This document shows positions 43,688 to 53,000 of a stretch of 64,000 nucleotides of DNA, piece by piece (the stretch's first letter is position 1; each line of letters starts with the position of its first letter). The translations under genes and the position numbers were made by a program. The notes beneath the pieces were generated by a model. It was not told the DNA's origin and did not search any database. It saw only the letters and a program-made list of their open reading frames with translations. Source of the stretch: Duganella guangzhouensis (GTDB lineage Bacteria > Pseudomonadota > Gammaproteobacteria > Burkholderiales > Burkholderiaceae_D); contig NZ_WKJK01000009.1 of the NCBI RefSeq assembly GCF_009674535.1, forward strand, positions 283,464 through 347,463, written 5' to 3'.

Positions 43688-45094
43688 CTAACCCTTGGCT
43701 GGCGCCGGGTCCGGGTACTCGATCGAGGCCACGTGTTCGCGCGCCATGCCCTCGGCCATGCGGGCCACGATGTCTGGATGGGCGGCGGCCACATTCTTGC
43801 TCTCCTTCGGATCGTGCTCCAGATCGTACAGTTCGAGCGGGCCGTTGCGCTTCAGACGCACCGCCTTCCACTTGCCCCAGCGCGCAGCCTGGCGGAATTC
43901 GGGATCATAGAATTCCCAGTACAGGAAGCGGTCGGCCGGCTTGTGGGCCGGGTCGACCAGCAACTGTTTCAGGCTGACGCCATCTGTCTTTTCCGGCTGC
44001 GCCCCGGCCAGGTCGAGCGCGGTGGGCAGGAAATCCGGGAAGTACACCGGCACGTCGCTGACGGCGCCGGCCGGAATTTTGCCGGTCCAGCGCACGATCC
44101 ACGGATCGCGGATACCGCCTTCGTACATGTCGCGCTTGTAGCCGGTGAGGCCGCCGTTGGAGTCGAAGAAGTCGACCACGCGGGTTTGCTGCACGGTCGG
44201 CTCTGAACGCGGGCCGTTGTCGGAGGCGAAGAAGATCACGGTGTCGCGCTCCAGGCCGGCACTTTTCAGCTTGTCGAGCAGCTTGCCGATGCCCTGGTCC
44301 AGATAATGGATCATGGCGGCATAGGTCTTCTCGTCGTCGGCCCAGCCGGCGCGGTCGGCGTACGGGCCGAAATCGGGCGCGGTATACGGCGAGTGCGGGC
44401 TGTTGTAGGCGGTGTAGAGGAAGAACGGCGCGTCCTTGTGGCGCTCGATGAAGTCGATCGAATCCTCGGTCACCATGAAAGGCTCGTAACGGCCGTGTTT
44501 GCCGCCAGCGTTTTCCGGGATGTCGACCAGTTTGTCGCCATGTACGCGCTGAGTCGGCCAATAGCCTGGCGTGGTGTCGAACTGAATCAGCCAGCCCTTG
44601 AATTCGTCGAAGCCGAATTTGGGCGGCGTGGCATTGGCCTCGAAGCCATCCAGATGCCACTTGCCCATCAGCCCGGTGTGGTAGCCGGCCGCCTGCAGAT
44701 ACTGCGCCACGGTGCGGTCTTCCGGCAGCAGATTCGGACGGCGCCACAGCTGCGGGCTGCCGCCCTTGGTGCCGAGCTTGCCGCCGCCGATCGAGGTGTT
44801 GTCACGGATGCGGGTGTGACCTGTGTGCAGGCCGGTCATCAGCGAGCAGCGCGACGGTCCGCACACCGGCGCGCCGGCATAGCCCTGAGTGAACAGCATG
44901 CCCTCGCGCGCCAGCCGGTCGATATTCGGCGTGGCGATCTTGAGCTGGCCATAGATGGCGGTGTCGCCATAGCCCATGTCGTCGGCCAGGATGAAGATGA
45001 TGTTGGGCCGGCGCGTGCCGGCCGCCGGCGCCGCAAACGCCGGCGTGGCGGCGATCGCAGCCAGCGCGCCGAGGATGAATTCTCTACGGATCAT
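43688..45094 (-). CDS. Exported S1-family sulfatase
   Basis: The 468-residue protein has a Tat/Sec-type signal (MIRREFILGALAAIAATPAFAA). The sulfatase core follows: NIIFILADDMGYGD with metal-binding Asp38/Asp39, and the modification motif CGPSR (78-82) whose Cys is converted to formylglycine. Further residues are GKWHLDG, a His in NSPHSPY, and the late metal site FFASDNGPRSE. It would remove sulfate esters from glycans or aryl compounds. A formylglycine-generating enzyme must be encoded elsewhere. It follows the TonB receptor by 12 bp on the same strand and is probably cotranscribed with it. Confidence 0.9.
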   Translation of the reverse strand: MIRREFILGALAAIAATPAFAAPAAGTRRPNIIFILADDMGYGDTAIYGQLKIATPNIDRLAREGMLFTQGYAGAPVCGPSRCSLMTGLHTGHTRIRDNTSIGGGKLGTKGGSPQLWRRPNLLPEDRTVAQYLQAAGYHTGLMGKWHLDGFEANATPPKFGFDEFKGWLIQFDTTPGYWPTQRVHGDKLVDIPENAGGKHGRYEPFMVTEDSIDFIERHKDAPFFLYTAYNSPHSPYTAPDFGPYADRAGWADDEKTYAAMIHYLDQGIGKLLDKLKSAGLERDTVIFFASDNGPRSEPTVQQTRVVDFFDSNGGLTGYKRDMYEGGIRDPWIVRWTGKIPAGAVSDVPVYFPDFLPTALDLAGAQPEKTDGVSLKQLLVDPAHKPADRFLYWEFYDPEFRQAARWGKWKAVRLKRNGPLELYDLEHDPKESKNVAAAHPDIVARMAEGMAREHVASIEYPDPAPAKG

Positions 45095-45106
45095 GGTGTC
45101 AGCCTC

Positions 45107-47395
45107 TTAGTAGCGGTAACCCAGCGTGACGCCTACCGTACGCTGGTCGCCCAGGTAGCCGGTGACGGCGCCGTATTCGGTGTTCACCAGACGCTTGTAG
45201 TAAGTCTTGTCGAAAGCGTTGTTGACCCAGATCGACGCGCTCCACTCGCCGCGCTCGGTCTTGCCGGAGGTACCGGCCGAGAACGCCGCCAGGCCATAGC
45301 TTGGCACACGGGTGAACTGCGAATCGTCCACCGTGCCGTACATCCAGCTACGCCAGCTGTAGCGGCCGGAGATGAAGTTCTTCAGGCCGTTTTCGGTAGC
45401 CCATTCGTAGCGCACGCCGGCGTTGGCGGTGACGCGCGGCGCGTTGAACACACGCTTGCCGTTCAGGTTGCAGGACTTCGGCGGGCTTGGCGCCAGCAGC
45501 ACTTCCGGCGGGCAGCGCGCGGTGTCGTAGTCGGTGTAGTAGGTGTCGTTGAAGACGGCGGCGGCGTCGAACTGCCAGTTGCGGCTCGGCGCCCAGTGCA
45601 CGGTGGTCTCGGCGCCGCGCGAGATGTAGGCGCCGGCGTTGGTCAGGTAGACTTGCTGATCGACCGGGTCATAGCCCTGGGTCTGGAAGTCGCGCACCAG
45701 CGTGGCGAACAGGTCGGCTTTGAGCTTGAGGCGGTTGTTGTCGAGATCGGCCTTGACGCCGATTTCGCCGCTGGTGGTGCGCTCCGGCTTGATGATCAGC
45801 GAATCCAGCCCGGCCGCCGCCGCCGCACCCGACGAGATATTGAGGCCGCCGGATTTTTCGCCGTAGGACAAGGCGGCGTAGCTGCTCAGGTTAGGCGCCG
45901 CGCGCCAGGTGGCGGTCAGCGTGCCGGATGGCAGATTGTTGGTGGTTTGCAGATAGCCGGAGTTGAACGGCTGGCGGTTGTAGCGGATGAAGCTGCCACC
46001 ACGCTCGTCGTGATTGAGGCGCAGGCCGACGGTGATGTCGACGTCGGTGTCGACGTGCCAGGTGCCCTGCACGAATGGCGACAGCGAGCGGTCGCGCAGC
46101 AGGCCCAGACGGACCACGTCCAGCTTGCGCGACACGCCGGCGGCGGTGCCCAGCCAGATGTCCGGCAGCGTGGTGTCGGCGTAGTAGGTATGCGCCTTGA
46201 TGTCGAGCTTCTGGCCGAGGTAGTTCAGACCGAAAGCGTAATCGACAACGCCGCCGGTGGGTGAATCGAAGCGCAGATCCTGGGTCCAGCTGCGGTCATG
46301 CTGCTGGAAGCCGCTGTTGGAATAAATCTGCACCGATTGGTAATCGGCCAGCGATGGCGTCGCACTGAAATAGCGGTATGAGGTGGTCGAGCGCACGCGC
46401 CAGCCGTTGTCCAGCTGCCATTGCGCCAGCGCCGAGACGCCGCCCTGCACGATGTGGGTGTGGGTTTCGTCGTCGATGTCGATATTGGGGCCGTACACCA
46501 CGTTGTTGCCAACCGCCTTGGAGCGCGCCAGATAGGTGTCGACGCCGTTGATGGTGTGGGTGGCCACCAGGATTTGCTGCGGGTCGCTGTTGCTGTTGTT
46601 GTAGTCGGCCGACAGGCGCAGCTTGAAGCGTTCGCCATCGCGGAACAGCAACTGGCCACGGGCACCGTTGGAGCGAGAGCCGTTCAGCTTGTCGCCGTTG
46701 CGGAGATTGGTGACGGCGCCGTCAGTGCCACTGCTAATCAGGTTCAGGCGGCCAGCCCAGTTTTCCGACAGCGGGCCGGACAGCACGGCTTGCACCCGCT
46801 CATAGTTGTGCTGGCCGACCGAGGCCGAAATCGACGCTTCCGGCACGAAGGTCGGTTCCTTGGTGTGCAGGTCCAGCACGCCGCCGGTGGCGTTGGCGCC
46901 GAAGCTGGTGCCCTGCGCACCGCTCAGCACGTCGGCCCAGGCCAGATCGCCCAGGCTGGTCAGCATGCCGGGACGTACCAGGTAGGCGCCGTCCACATAG
47001 ATCGCCACGCTGCTTGGCATGCCGATGTTTTGCTCGCCGCTAGTCTGGCCGCCACCATCACCGACGCCACGGATGGTGATCTGCATGTCGGCCGGATCGG
47101 TGCTTTGCACGTTCAGGCCCGGCACCAGTTGTTGCAGGTCTTCCAGCGAGTAGACGTTTTTCTGGTCGAACTGCTCGCCGGTGATGCGGTAGACCGAGGT
47201 CGGCGCGCGGCGCGGATCTTCATCCACCGCATCCTGGCGTCGGGCGCCGCTGACAGTTACGGTGGCGACGGCTGCGGCGGCGGCCACCGGTGCCGCCGGC
47301 GATGCGGCGTCAGCACCGGTCTGGGCGGAAACAGGCACCGCGAAGCAGGCCATCACGGCCAGCGCGATGCTGGTCTTTTGTTGCTTTTGAAACAT
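45107..47395 (-). CDS. TonB-dependent outer-membrane receptor
   Basis: The 762-residue protein has a signal peptide (about 1-24) and a TonB-box-like VATVTVSGAR near residue 45. Plug motifs follow (NVYSLEDLQQLVPGLNV, ITIRGVGDGGG, VLSGAQGTSFGANATGGVLDLHT), then a barrel ending in VGVTLGYRY. It belongs to the family of iron/carbohydrate receptors. Cotranscription with the sulfatase and divergence from the rhamnogalacturonan lyase suggest a polysaccharide fragment as its ligand. A GAGG Shine-Dalgarno precedes the ATG. A 26-bp palindrome lies 10 bp upstream of the start. Confidence 0.9.
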   Translation of the reverse strand: MFQKQQKTSIALAVMACFAVPVSAQTGADAASPAAPVAAAAAVATVTVSGARRQDAVDEDPRRAPTSVYRITGEQFDQKNVYSLEDLQQLVPGLNVQSTDPADMQITIRGVGDGGGQTSGEQNIGMPSSVAIYVDGAYLVRPGMLTSLGDLAWADVLSGAQGTSFGANATGGVLDLHTKEPTFVPEASISASVGQHNYERVQAVLSGPLSENWAGRLNLISSGTDGAVTNLRNGDKLNGSRSNGARGQLLFRDGERFKLRLSADYNNSNSDPQQILVATHTINGVDTYLARSKAVGNNVVYGPNIDIDDETHTHIVQGGVSALAQWQLDNGWRVRSTTSYRYFSATPSLADYQSVQIYSNSGFQQHDRSWTQDLRFDSPTGGVVDYAFGLNYLGQKLDIKAHTYYADTTLPDIWLGTAAGVSRKLDVVRLGLLRDRSLSPFVQGTWHVDTDVDITVGLRLNHDERGGSFIRYNRQPFNSGYLQTTNNLPSGTLTATWRAAPNLSSYAALSYGEKSGGLNISSGAAAAAGLDSLIIKPERTTSGEIGVKADLDNNRLKLKADLFATLVRDFQTQGYDPVDQQVYLTNAGAYISRGAETTVHWAPSRNWQFDAAAVFNDTYYTDYDTARCPPEVLLAPSPPKSCNLNGKRVFNAPRVTANAGVRYEWATENGLKNFISGRYSWRSWMYGTVDDSQFTRVPSYGLAAFSAGTSGKTERGEWSASIWVNNAFDKTYYKRLVNTEYGAVTGYLGDQRTVGVTLGYRY

Positions 47396-47405
47396 GGGGA
47401 ATCCT

Positions 47406-47431
47406 CATGGCTGTCATTAATAACAACCATG
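47406..47431. promoter_or_regulatory. 26-bp imperfect palindrome, probable operator
   Basis: The site begins CATGGCTGTCATT and ends AATAACAACCATG. It matches its reverse complement at all but four positions (two symmetric pairs). It lies in the divergent gap between the TonB receptor and the PL4 lyase, where a repressor could control the receptor-sulfatase unit. The centre ATTAAT flanked by TGT/ACA suggests a GntR- or LacI-type site, but no cognate regulator is seen. Confidence 0.45.
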
Positions 47432-47581
47432 TGCAACGAGATTCCAAAAGCGTCAGCGAAAACTGAAAATATTTTATGTGCACCGACGGGCAATCAATCA
47501 ATTTGTTGCACAGTTTCCCTGTTGCCCTGCAGTCCGGTTTGCCTCAATACTCTCTTCTTCTCCACGATGCGAAGAACGAAC

Positions 47582-49435
47582 ATGAAACGAGTTACCCTGG
47601 CCGCCGCCATCATGCTGAGTGCTGGCATGTGTTTCGCCAACGTCCCAGGGGGCGGTGACGGCAAGGGGGCGGATGTCTCGGTGAAGGATGACGGCGACAG
47701 CATTGTGCTCGACAATGGCATCGTCGCCATCCGTATCAACAAACAGGACGCCACCATCGGCAGCTTCCGCTATCGGGGGATGAACCTGTTCGAGGGCGGC
47801 CACAATGGTGGACGGTTTTACTGGAGCTGGAACACGCCGGCCTATGGCGGCCCGCGCGGCAACGCCACCATCAACGCCAGCGGCAGCGATTACGCGGAAG
47901 TAAAAATCCACAGCCCCTGGTCCGGCCAGACCAAGGATGCGGCCATGGATGTCGACATCTACTACAGCCTGAAACGCGGCGCGCAAGGCTTTTACGTCAC
48001 CGCCGTGCTGAATCATCCGGCCAGCTACCCCCGCGTCGAGGTTGGCGAATGGCGTTCCAATGCCTATGTCAGCCCCATGTTCGATTGGCTCAGCGTCGAC
48101 GCGCTGCGCCAGCGCAAAATGCCGACGGTGGACGACATGGCCAGTTCGGTCGCGGTGGCCGGCGCGCCCAAGGAAGTTCGCATGCTGACCACGGGCCAGT
48201 ACGCCGGTCAATATGAATGCAAATACGCTTACAGCGCCGATCTGGGCGAGCTCAGCGTGTGGGGCTGGAGCAGCACCAGCAAGCGCGTCGGCATCTGGAT
48301 GACGGTGCCCAGCCATGAGTATTACAACGGTGGTCCGATGAAGCGCGAGCTGACCGTTCACATGGACCATACGCTGCTCAACATGCTCAACGGCTCGCAC
48401 TACAGCATGGGCGCACCGCTGACGCTGGCGGCGGGCAGCGACGTCAAGAAGACCTATGGCCCCTATCTTGTCTACGCCAACAGCTACCAGGGTGCGGCCA
48501 GCGATACGTCGTCCAGCGTGACGGCAGCGCTGTGGCAGGATGCGCAGGCGCAGGCAGCCGCTGAACAAGCCGCCTGGCCATACACGTGGTTCAAGAACCC
48601 GGATTATGTGCCGGCGGCGGGACGCGGCAGCGTTAGCGGCATCCTCAAAGTCAACGACAGCGGCAATCCGTCGGCGCATGCCGATGGCGCGTGGATCGGG
48701 CTGGCGCCGGATCAGAACGGCCTCGGCTTCCAGCATCAGGCATCCAGCTATCAGTTTTGGGTGAAGGTGGGCGCCGGCGGCCGTTTCAGCATTCCGAACG
48801 TCCTGCCGGGCCGCTATCACCTGTGGGCTTTCGGCGCCAACAACGTCGATGCCTTTGAACGCACCGACATCGAGGTGCGCGCCGGCACGACCCAGGATCT
48901 GGGAATAGTCGAATGGAAGCCGTCGCGCGTGGCCGCCACCGTGTGGGAAATCGGCATCCCCGACCGCGATTCGCGAGAATTCCAAGATGGCGAATTCAAC
49001 TACACGCAGTGGGCCACCTACGCGCGCGCGCGAGACCAAGAGGCCGCGTTGACGTACACGGTCGGCAAGAGCGACTGGCGTAGGGACTGGCAGTACGCGC
49101 AATTCGGCACCGCGCCGTGGACCATCAAGTTCGCACTGGCCAACACGCCGCCAAAGGATGCACCGGCTTCGCTGTACATCGCACTGGCCTCGTCCGAAAC
49201 CACGCTGAACGTCACGCTCAATGGCAAGCCGATCGGCAGCTACACCGCACCGTACCCCAGCCACGCGCCGGTGCGCCTGGGCAGCCATGGCGGGTTTTCC
49301 GCCACCCGGCTATCCATTCCGCCTGGGCTGCTGAAGCAAGGCGAGAACAATATCGTCATCACGCAATCCTCCAAGAAAGGCAAACCTGGCACCACACAAT
49401 ACGACTACCTGCGCTTGGAGGCCGACGGCCTGTAA
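47582..49435 (+). CDS. Exported rhamnogalacturonan lyase (polysaccharide lyase family 4)
   Basis: Starting at MKRVTLAAA (47582) gives 617 residues with a signal peptide (about 1-19); the longer upstream frame is antisense to the TonB receptor. The three-domain PL4 order is visible: a beta-sandwich catalytic domain (about 30-330; GRFYWSWNTPAYGGPRG), a fibronectin-like domain (GRGSVSGILKVNDSG to LGIVEWKP, about 340-445), and a carbohydrate-binding jelly roll opening with ATVWEIGIPDRDSREF. It cleaves the rhamnose-galacturonate backbone of rhamnogalacturonan I by beta-elimination. GAAG lies upstream of the ATG. This enzyme links the cluster to pectin. Confidence 0.88.
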   Translation: MKRVTLAAAIMLSAGMCFANVPGGGDGKGADVSVKDDGDSIVLDNGIVAIRINKQDATIGSFRYRGMNLFEGGHNGGRFYWSWNTPAYGGPRGNATINASGSDYAEVKIHSPWSGQTKDAAMDVDIYYSLKRGAQGFYVTAVLNHPASYPRVEVGEWRSNAYVSPMFDWLSVDALRQRKMPTVDDMASSVAVAGAPKEVRMLTTGQYAGQYECKYAYSADLGELSVWGWSSTSKRVGIWMTVPSHEYYNGGPMKRELTVHMDHTLLNMLNGSHYSMGAPLTLAAGSDVKKTYGPYLVYANSYQGAASDTSSSVTAALWQDAQAQAAAEQAAWPYTWFKNPDYVPAAGRGSVSGILKVNDSGNPSAHADGAWIGLAPDQNGLGFQHQASSYQFWVKVGAGGRFSIPNVLPGRYHLWAFGANNVDAFERTDIEVRAGTTQDLGIVEWKPSRVAATVWEIGIPDRDSREFQDGEFNYTQWATYARARDQEAALTYTVGKSDWRRDWQYAQFGTAPWTIKFALANTPPKDAPASLYIALASSETTLNVTLNGKPIGSYTAPYPSHAPVRLGSHGGFSATRLSIPPGLLKQGENNIVITQSSKKGKPGTTQYDYLRLEADGL

Positions 49436-49581
49436 GCCGCGCGTTGCCATTGATGCCGGAGTGAACTGGTGTGCCTGATATTTACACTGGTGCAAACGAT
49501 GTATCACGTCGCCCTTCGCGAGCGAGGTGAGCGTGACATGCAGCGCGTCCGGTGGCGACGGCGTGTGGGAAGGCGCCTCGT

Positions 49582-49740
49582 TCAACCATCGGCGATCTCC
49601 TGAATCGCATCCATGGCCGCTTCGTTCCCCCACTCGGGCGCATATGCATCCTTGAGCAGACGAGAGATGGCGGCGTCTGCGGCACCAGGCCTTCAGCCAA
49701 ACGCTCCAGCGACGCCCGGATGGTCTGTAACAACGTTCAT
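49582..49740 (-). pseudogene. Possible remnant of a small gene
   Basis: Reading leftward from ATG at 49740, the first frame meets TGA after 15 codons, then gives AADAAISRLLKDAYAPEWG and more up to TGA at 49582-49584. A second frame between them gives LLQTIRASLERLAEGLVP. The two segments joined look like ordinary protein, which suggests a gene broken by two frameshifts. I do not recognise the product and chance frames in GC-rich DNA remain possible. Confidence 0.25.
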
Positions 49741-50014
49741 GGCTGCTTTTCATGGAGATTATCCTGAGATCAAACATGCCATGTAACTATTGGTGAGTTT
49801 TACTTTCGATATTATCTAAAATGCCATTACATGTCCTAAGTAGAAATATTTACTCAACAAAAGAGCAGCGCTTTACAAAAATAAAACACAAAACTTCAGG
49901 GTAATCATAGCTATCTCACCACTATCGAACACATCACATTACCTACAACCTTGATGGTAAGCAGCCATAGTCATGCAGCGGGCTAAACAAGTCTGAAAAA
50001 CCGTGGATAAATTC

Positions 50015-50068
50015 CCTGAAAAGCCAATTTCAGGCGCACGACAGGAATTTTTGCTGGCATAGGCCAGC
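50015..50068 (+). promoter_or_regulatory. Two hairpins in the leader of the YD-repeat gene
   Basis: CCTGAAA/TTTCAGG (50015-50034) form a perfect 7-bp stem with a 6-nt loop. GCTGGC/GCCAGC (50053-50068) form a 6-bp stem with a 4-nt loop. The second ends 4 nt before the GGGGGAAG Shine-Dalgarno region, so folding could affect translation. It does not match a riboswitch class I can name. Confidence 0.4.
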
Positions 50069-50085
50069 CCATGGGGGAAGTAACA

Positions 50086-53000
50086 ATGGTAGCGATAGTA
50101 AGCGGCAACAATAACGGCCTGCTCAATTCTTCAGCAGGGGTATTAGGCCAGCAGGGCTTGCTCGGCAACGCGTTACACGGGAGCTCGCAAGAAGGTGTTT
50201 TTGTCAACATTGCTACCGGAAATCTGTCGCTTCAAGACCAGGATGGATTCCTGGCTGCGGCCGGCATTAACCTCGCCCTTACGCGTACATATAACTCCCA
50301 AGCCATCTTCAGCGACAGCAGCAACAAGGGCTGGCAAAATCCGCTCGTTAAACAGCTCCAACTGATCGGCAATCTCAACGATTCAAGTAGCTACATCCAA
50401 CGGATTGATGTCGACGGGTCTGTCTCTGTCTTCAACTACAAAAGCGACGGCGTTTACGTGTCCACGGACGGCGGCGGTGGTTTCCAGACGCTTACTGCGG
50501 GCACCGGCTCGAACTTGGGCCAATGGACTTGGACCAATGACCGCACCGACCTGTTAGGTCCGTACGAAGTCTACGACATGAACCAGGGAGGCTACATCGT
50601 CAAAGCCGGAGATCAGGTCGGTGTCCGGGTAACCTATCTTTACAACAAACTGGCCACGTCCCCGGCAACGTACCAACTGAGCAAGGTCACCGATGCTGCC
50701 GGCGACACCGTCAGCTTCGCATATACCGTGGTAAGTGGTCTCAATCGCGTGACGGTCACCATCACCCCGCCAACAGCGGACGGAACGGCCTATGCGGTTA
50801 TTTATGACTATGATGCGCAAAACCGCCTCCGCAGCGCCGCAGTCGACTTAACGCCACTCGACAATAAGAACAACACCGTCTACACGACTAAATATTCCTA
50901 CGGCGAAGACTCTGGTGGCGTCCCCAGCCGGCTAGTCACGGGTATCAGCCAAGACGATGGCACGCGACTGACCTTCACCTATAAAGACGGCAGACTGGAA
51001 AAGTACACCGTCTACGCTAGCGCCACCGATAATGTCGGCAATACGACCAGTTTCAACTACGGTGCTGATCGGACCACCACGGTGACCGACGCTTTGCAGC
51101 ATCAGGTGGTGTACAAATATGACAGCAAGGGGCAGTTGACGGAAGTCAGATCATCCTCCGGCACGGTTACTTACACCTATGATTCGGGCCAGAGCAACGG
51201 CAAAAATGTCGAAGGAAATGTCCTCAGCATGACGGACGCTCGTGGCATGAAGACCGTCTATGAATACGATAGCAACGGTAATCGCACCAAGCAGAGCGAC
51301 TCGGCGGGCAACACCATCGTCTGGACTTATGCCGCTGGAAGCAACCTGCTGCTCAGTACAACCAGCTATAACGACAGCACCCTGTCGACACCAGCAACCA
51401 CGCGGTACGTATATGACAAATTTAACCGCCTGCGCTTTAAAGTCAGCCCAGAGGGGCGCGTCACGGAATATCTTTACCTGAACCTGACCGCCGCCAATGA
51501 GATCCAGTACAGCAGCGTGCGCATGTTTACGGCGGCTACCTATAGCCTTCCCGCCGACAGCGCGACCTTGATCGATCTTGATAGTTTGGCGCAGTGGAGT
51601 GTACAGCAAGTAAAAAGCAAACTGAACTACACGCAGACCAACTACACTTATGTGCGCGGCCTGGTAAAACAGGCAACCACTGTCGATAACGACAGCGCCA
51701 CCCCGGCATCGACGACGACATACACTTACTTCGCCAATGGTCAAGTAGCGACCGAGACCGACCTCCTCAACAACAAAACCAGCTACACCTATGACGGGTT
51801 GGGGCGCCTGTTGACCAAAACTGTCAGCGACGCCAGTAACAAAATCATTTCAAGCGCCGCCAGCAGCTACAGCGCCAGCAACCATGTCGTCACCGAAGTC
51901 CTGTATGACACGCGCGGTGGTACGGCCGTCGCCTTCGCGTCCAACATCTACACTTTTGACGGTGCGGGCAGACTGCTGAATGTTGCAAAATCGGGTGTCT
52001 ATGGCGTAACGACCAACAGTTACGATGCTGATGGCCAGCTACGTTACAGTCTCGCGGCAAGCGGCCAGTACAACTATTGGCTCTATGATGATGTCGGCAA
52101 CCAGGTAGCGAGTATTGATGATAGTGGTCACCTCACTGAGCTGATTTACAACCAGAATGGCCAAGTCATTCAGACTATCCGTTACGACACGGCGCTAAGT
52201 GCGCAGCAACTGTCCACTCTGCGCACCCTCAAGGACGGCAACGTCGCGGATGCAAAATTAGCCGACTTCCGGCCAACTGAAAAACCGCCAGCGGCACGTC
52301 GCAGCTGGAACTTCTACGATAACGCCGGGCGACTGATCGACAGCGTCGACACCGCCGGCGCAATCACACATTATGAATACGATGCGGCTTCGCGATTGTT
52401 GGCAAGCACGTTGCGCGCCACCAATCTCAGCCCAGACGCGCTGAAGGACCTGATCAAAACATCGGTCGATAGCCTGCTGGCAATGACAGGTATCGAGCAA
52501 ACCAGCTCGCCGAATGACCGCAGTTTGCGTCGCCTCTATGATAAAGATGGCTTACTGGTCGGACAGATCGATGCGCTAGGCTATCTCACCGAATACCGCT
52601 ACAACGCCGCTGGCTTCCTGGTCAAAACCACAGCCTATGCTACCAAGAGCAAGCAGAGCACCACCTACGCGCTCGACAGCATCCGCCCCAATCAGGACGC
52701 GGCCCGTGATGTCACAGAATACCGCCTCTACGACGCGCAGAACCGATTGGTCGGCATCGTCGACGGTGACGGCTACCTGACCGAACTGGCCTATGACACC
52801 GCTGGCCGAATCCAAACGCGCACCCGCTACGCTAACAAGACGACAGCGCCGGAAGCGGTCAAACTTGCCGACGTTAAAGCCAAGATCACCTCCCCGACAA
52901 GCACCGACAACCGTGTCGTCAGCTACACCTATGACGCGCTGGACCGGGTACTGACCGAAACCAACACCTTCTTCGTCAATGGGACCTCCACGAGTTGGAT

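Larger units (their letters stand above)
49436..50085. other. Gene-poor spacer before the giant YD-repeat gene
   Basis: About 650 bp lies between the PL4 stop and the YD-repeat start. The left half (49436-49770) is GC-rich and holds a possible decayed minus-strand gene. The right half (about 49780-49980) is clearly AT-rich for this window and probably contains the promoter of the YD-repeat gene. The last 70 bp hold two hairpins. No intact gene, tRNA or transposon end was recognised. Confidence 0.6.

Noticed and set aside
44306..46264. Plus-strand open frame of 652 codons opposite the sulfatase and TonB receptor
   Set aside because: It runs across two convincing minus-strand genes and their junction, and its translation is Val/Arg/Gly-rich without motifs.
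46421..47581. N-terminal extension of the PL4 lyase frame by 387 codons
   Set aside because: The extension is antisense to the TonB receptor; the ATG at 47582 is followed directly by a signal peptide.
47498..49288. Minus-strand open frame of 596 codons opposite the PL4 lyase
   Set aside because: It is a complementary-strand shadow; the PL4 domains on the plus strand are unambiguous.
50015..50085. Cyclic-di-GMP (GEMM) riboswitch before the YD-repeat gene
   Set aside because: The two hairpins lack the conserved GEMM sequence elements, so only a generic structured leader can be claimed.
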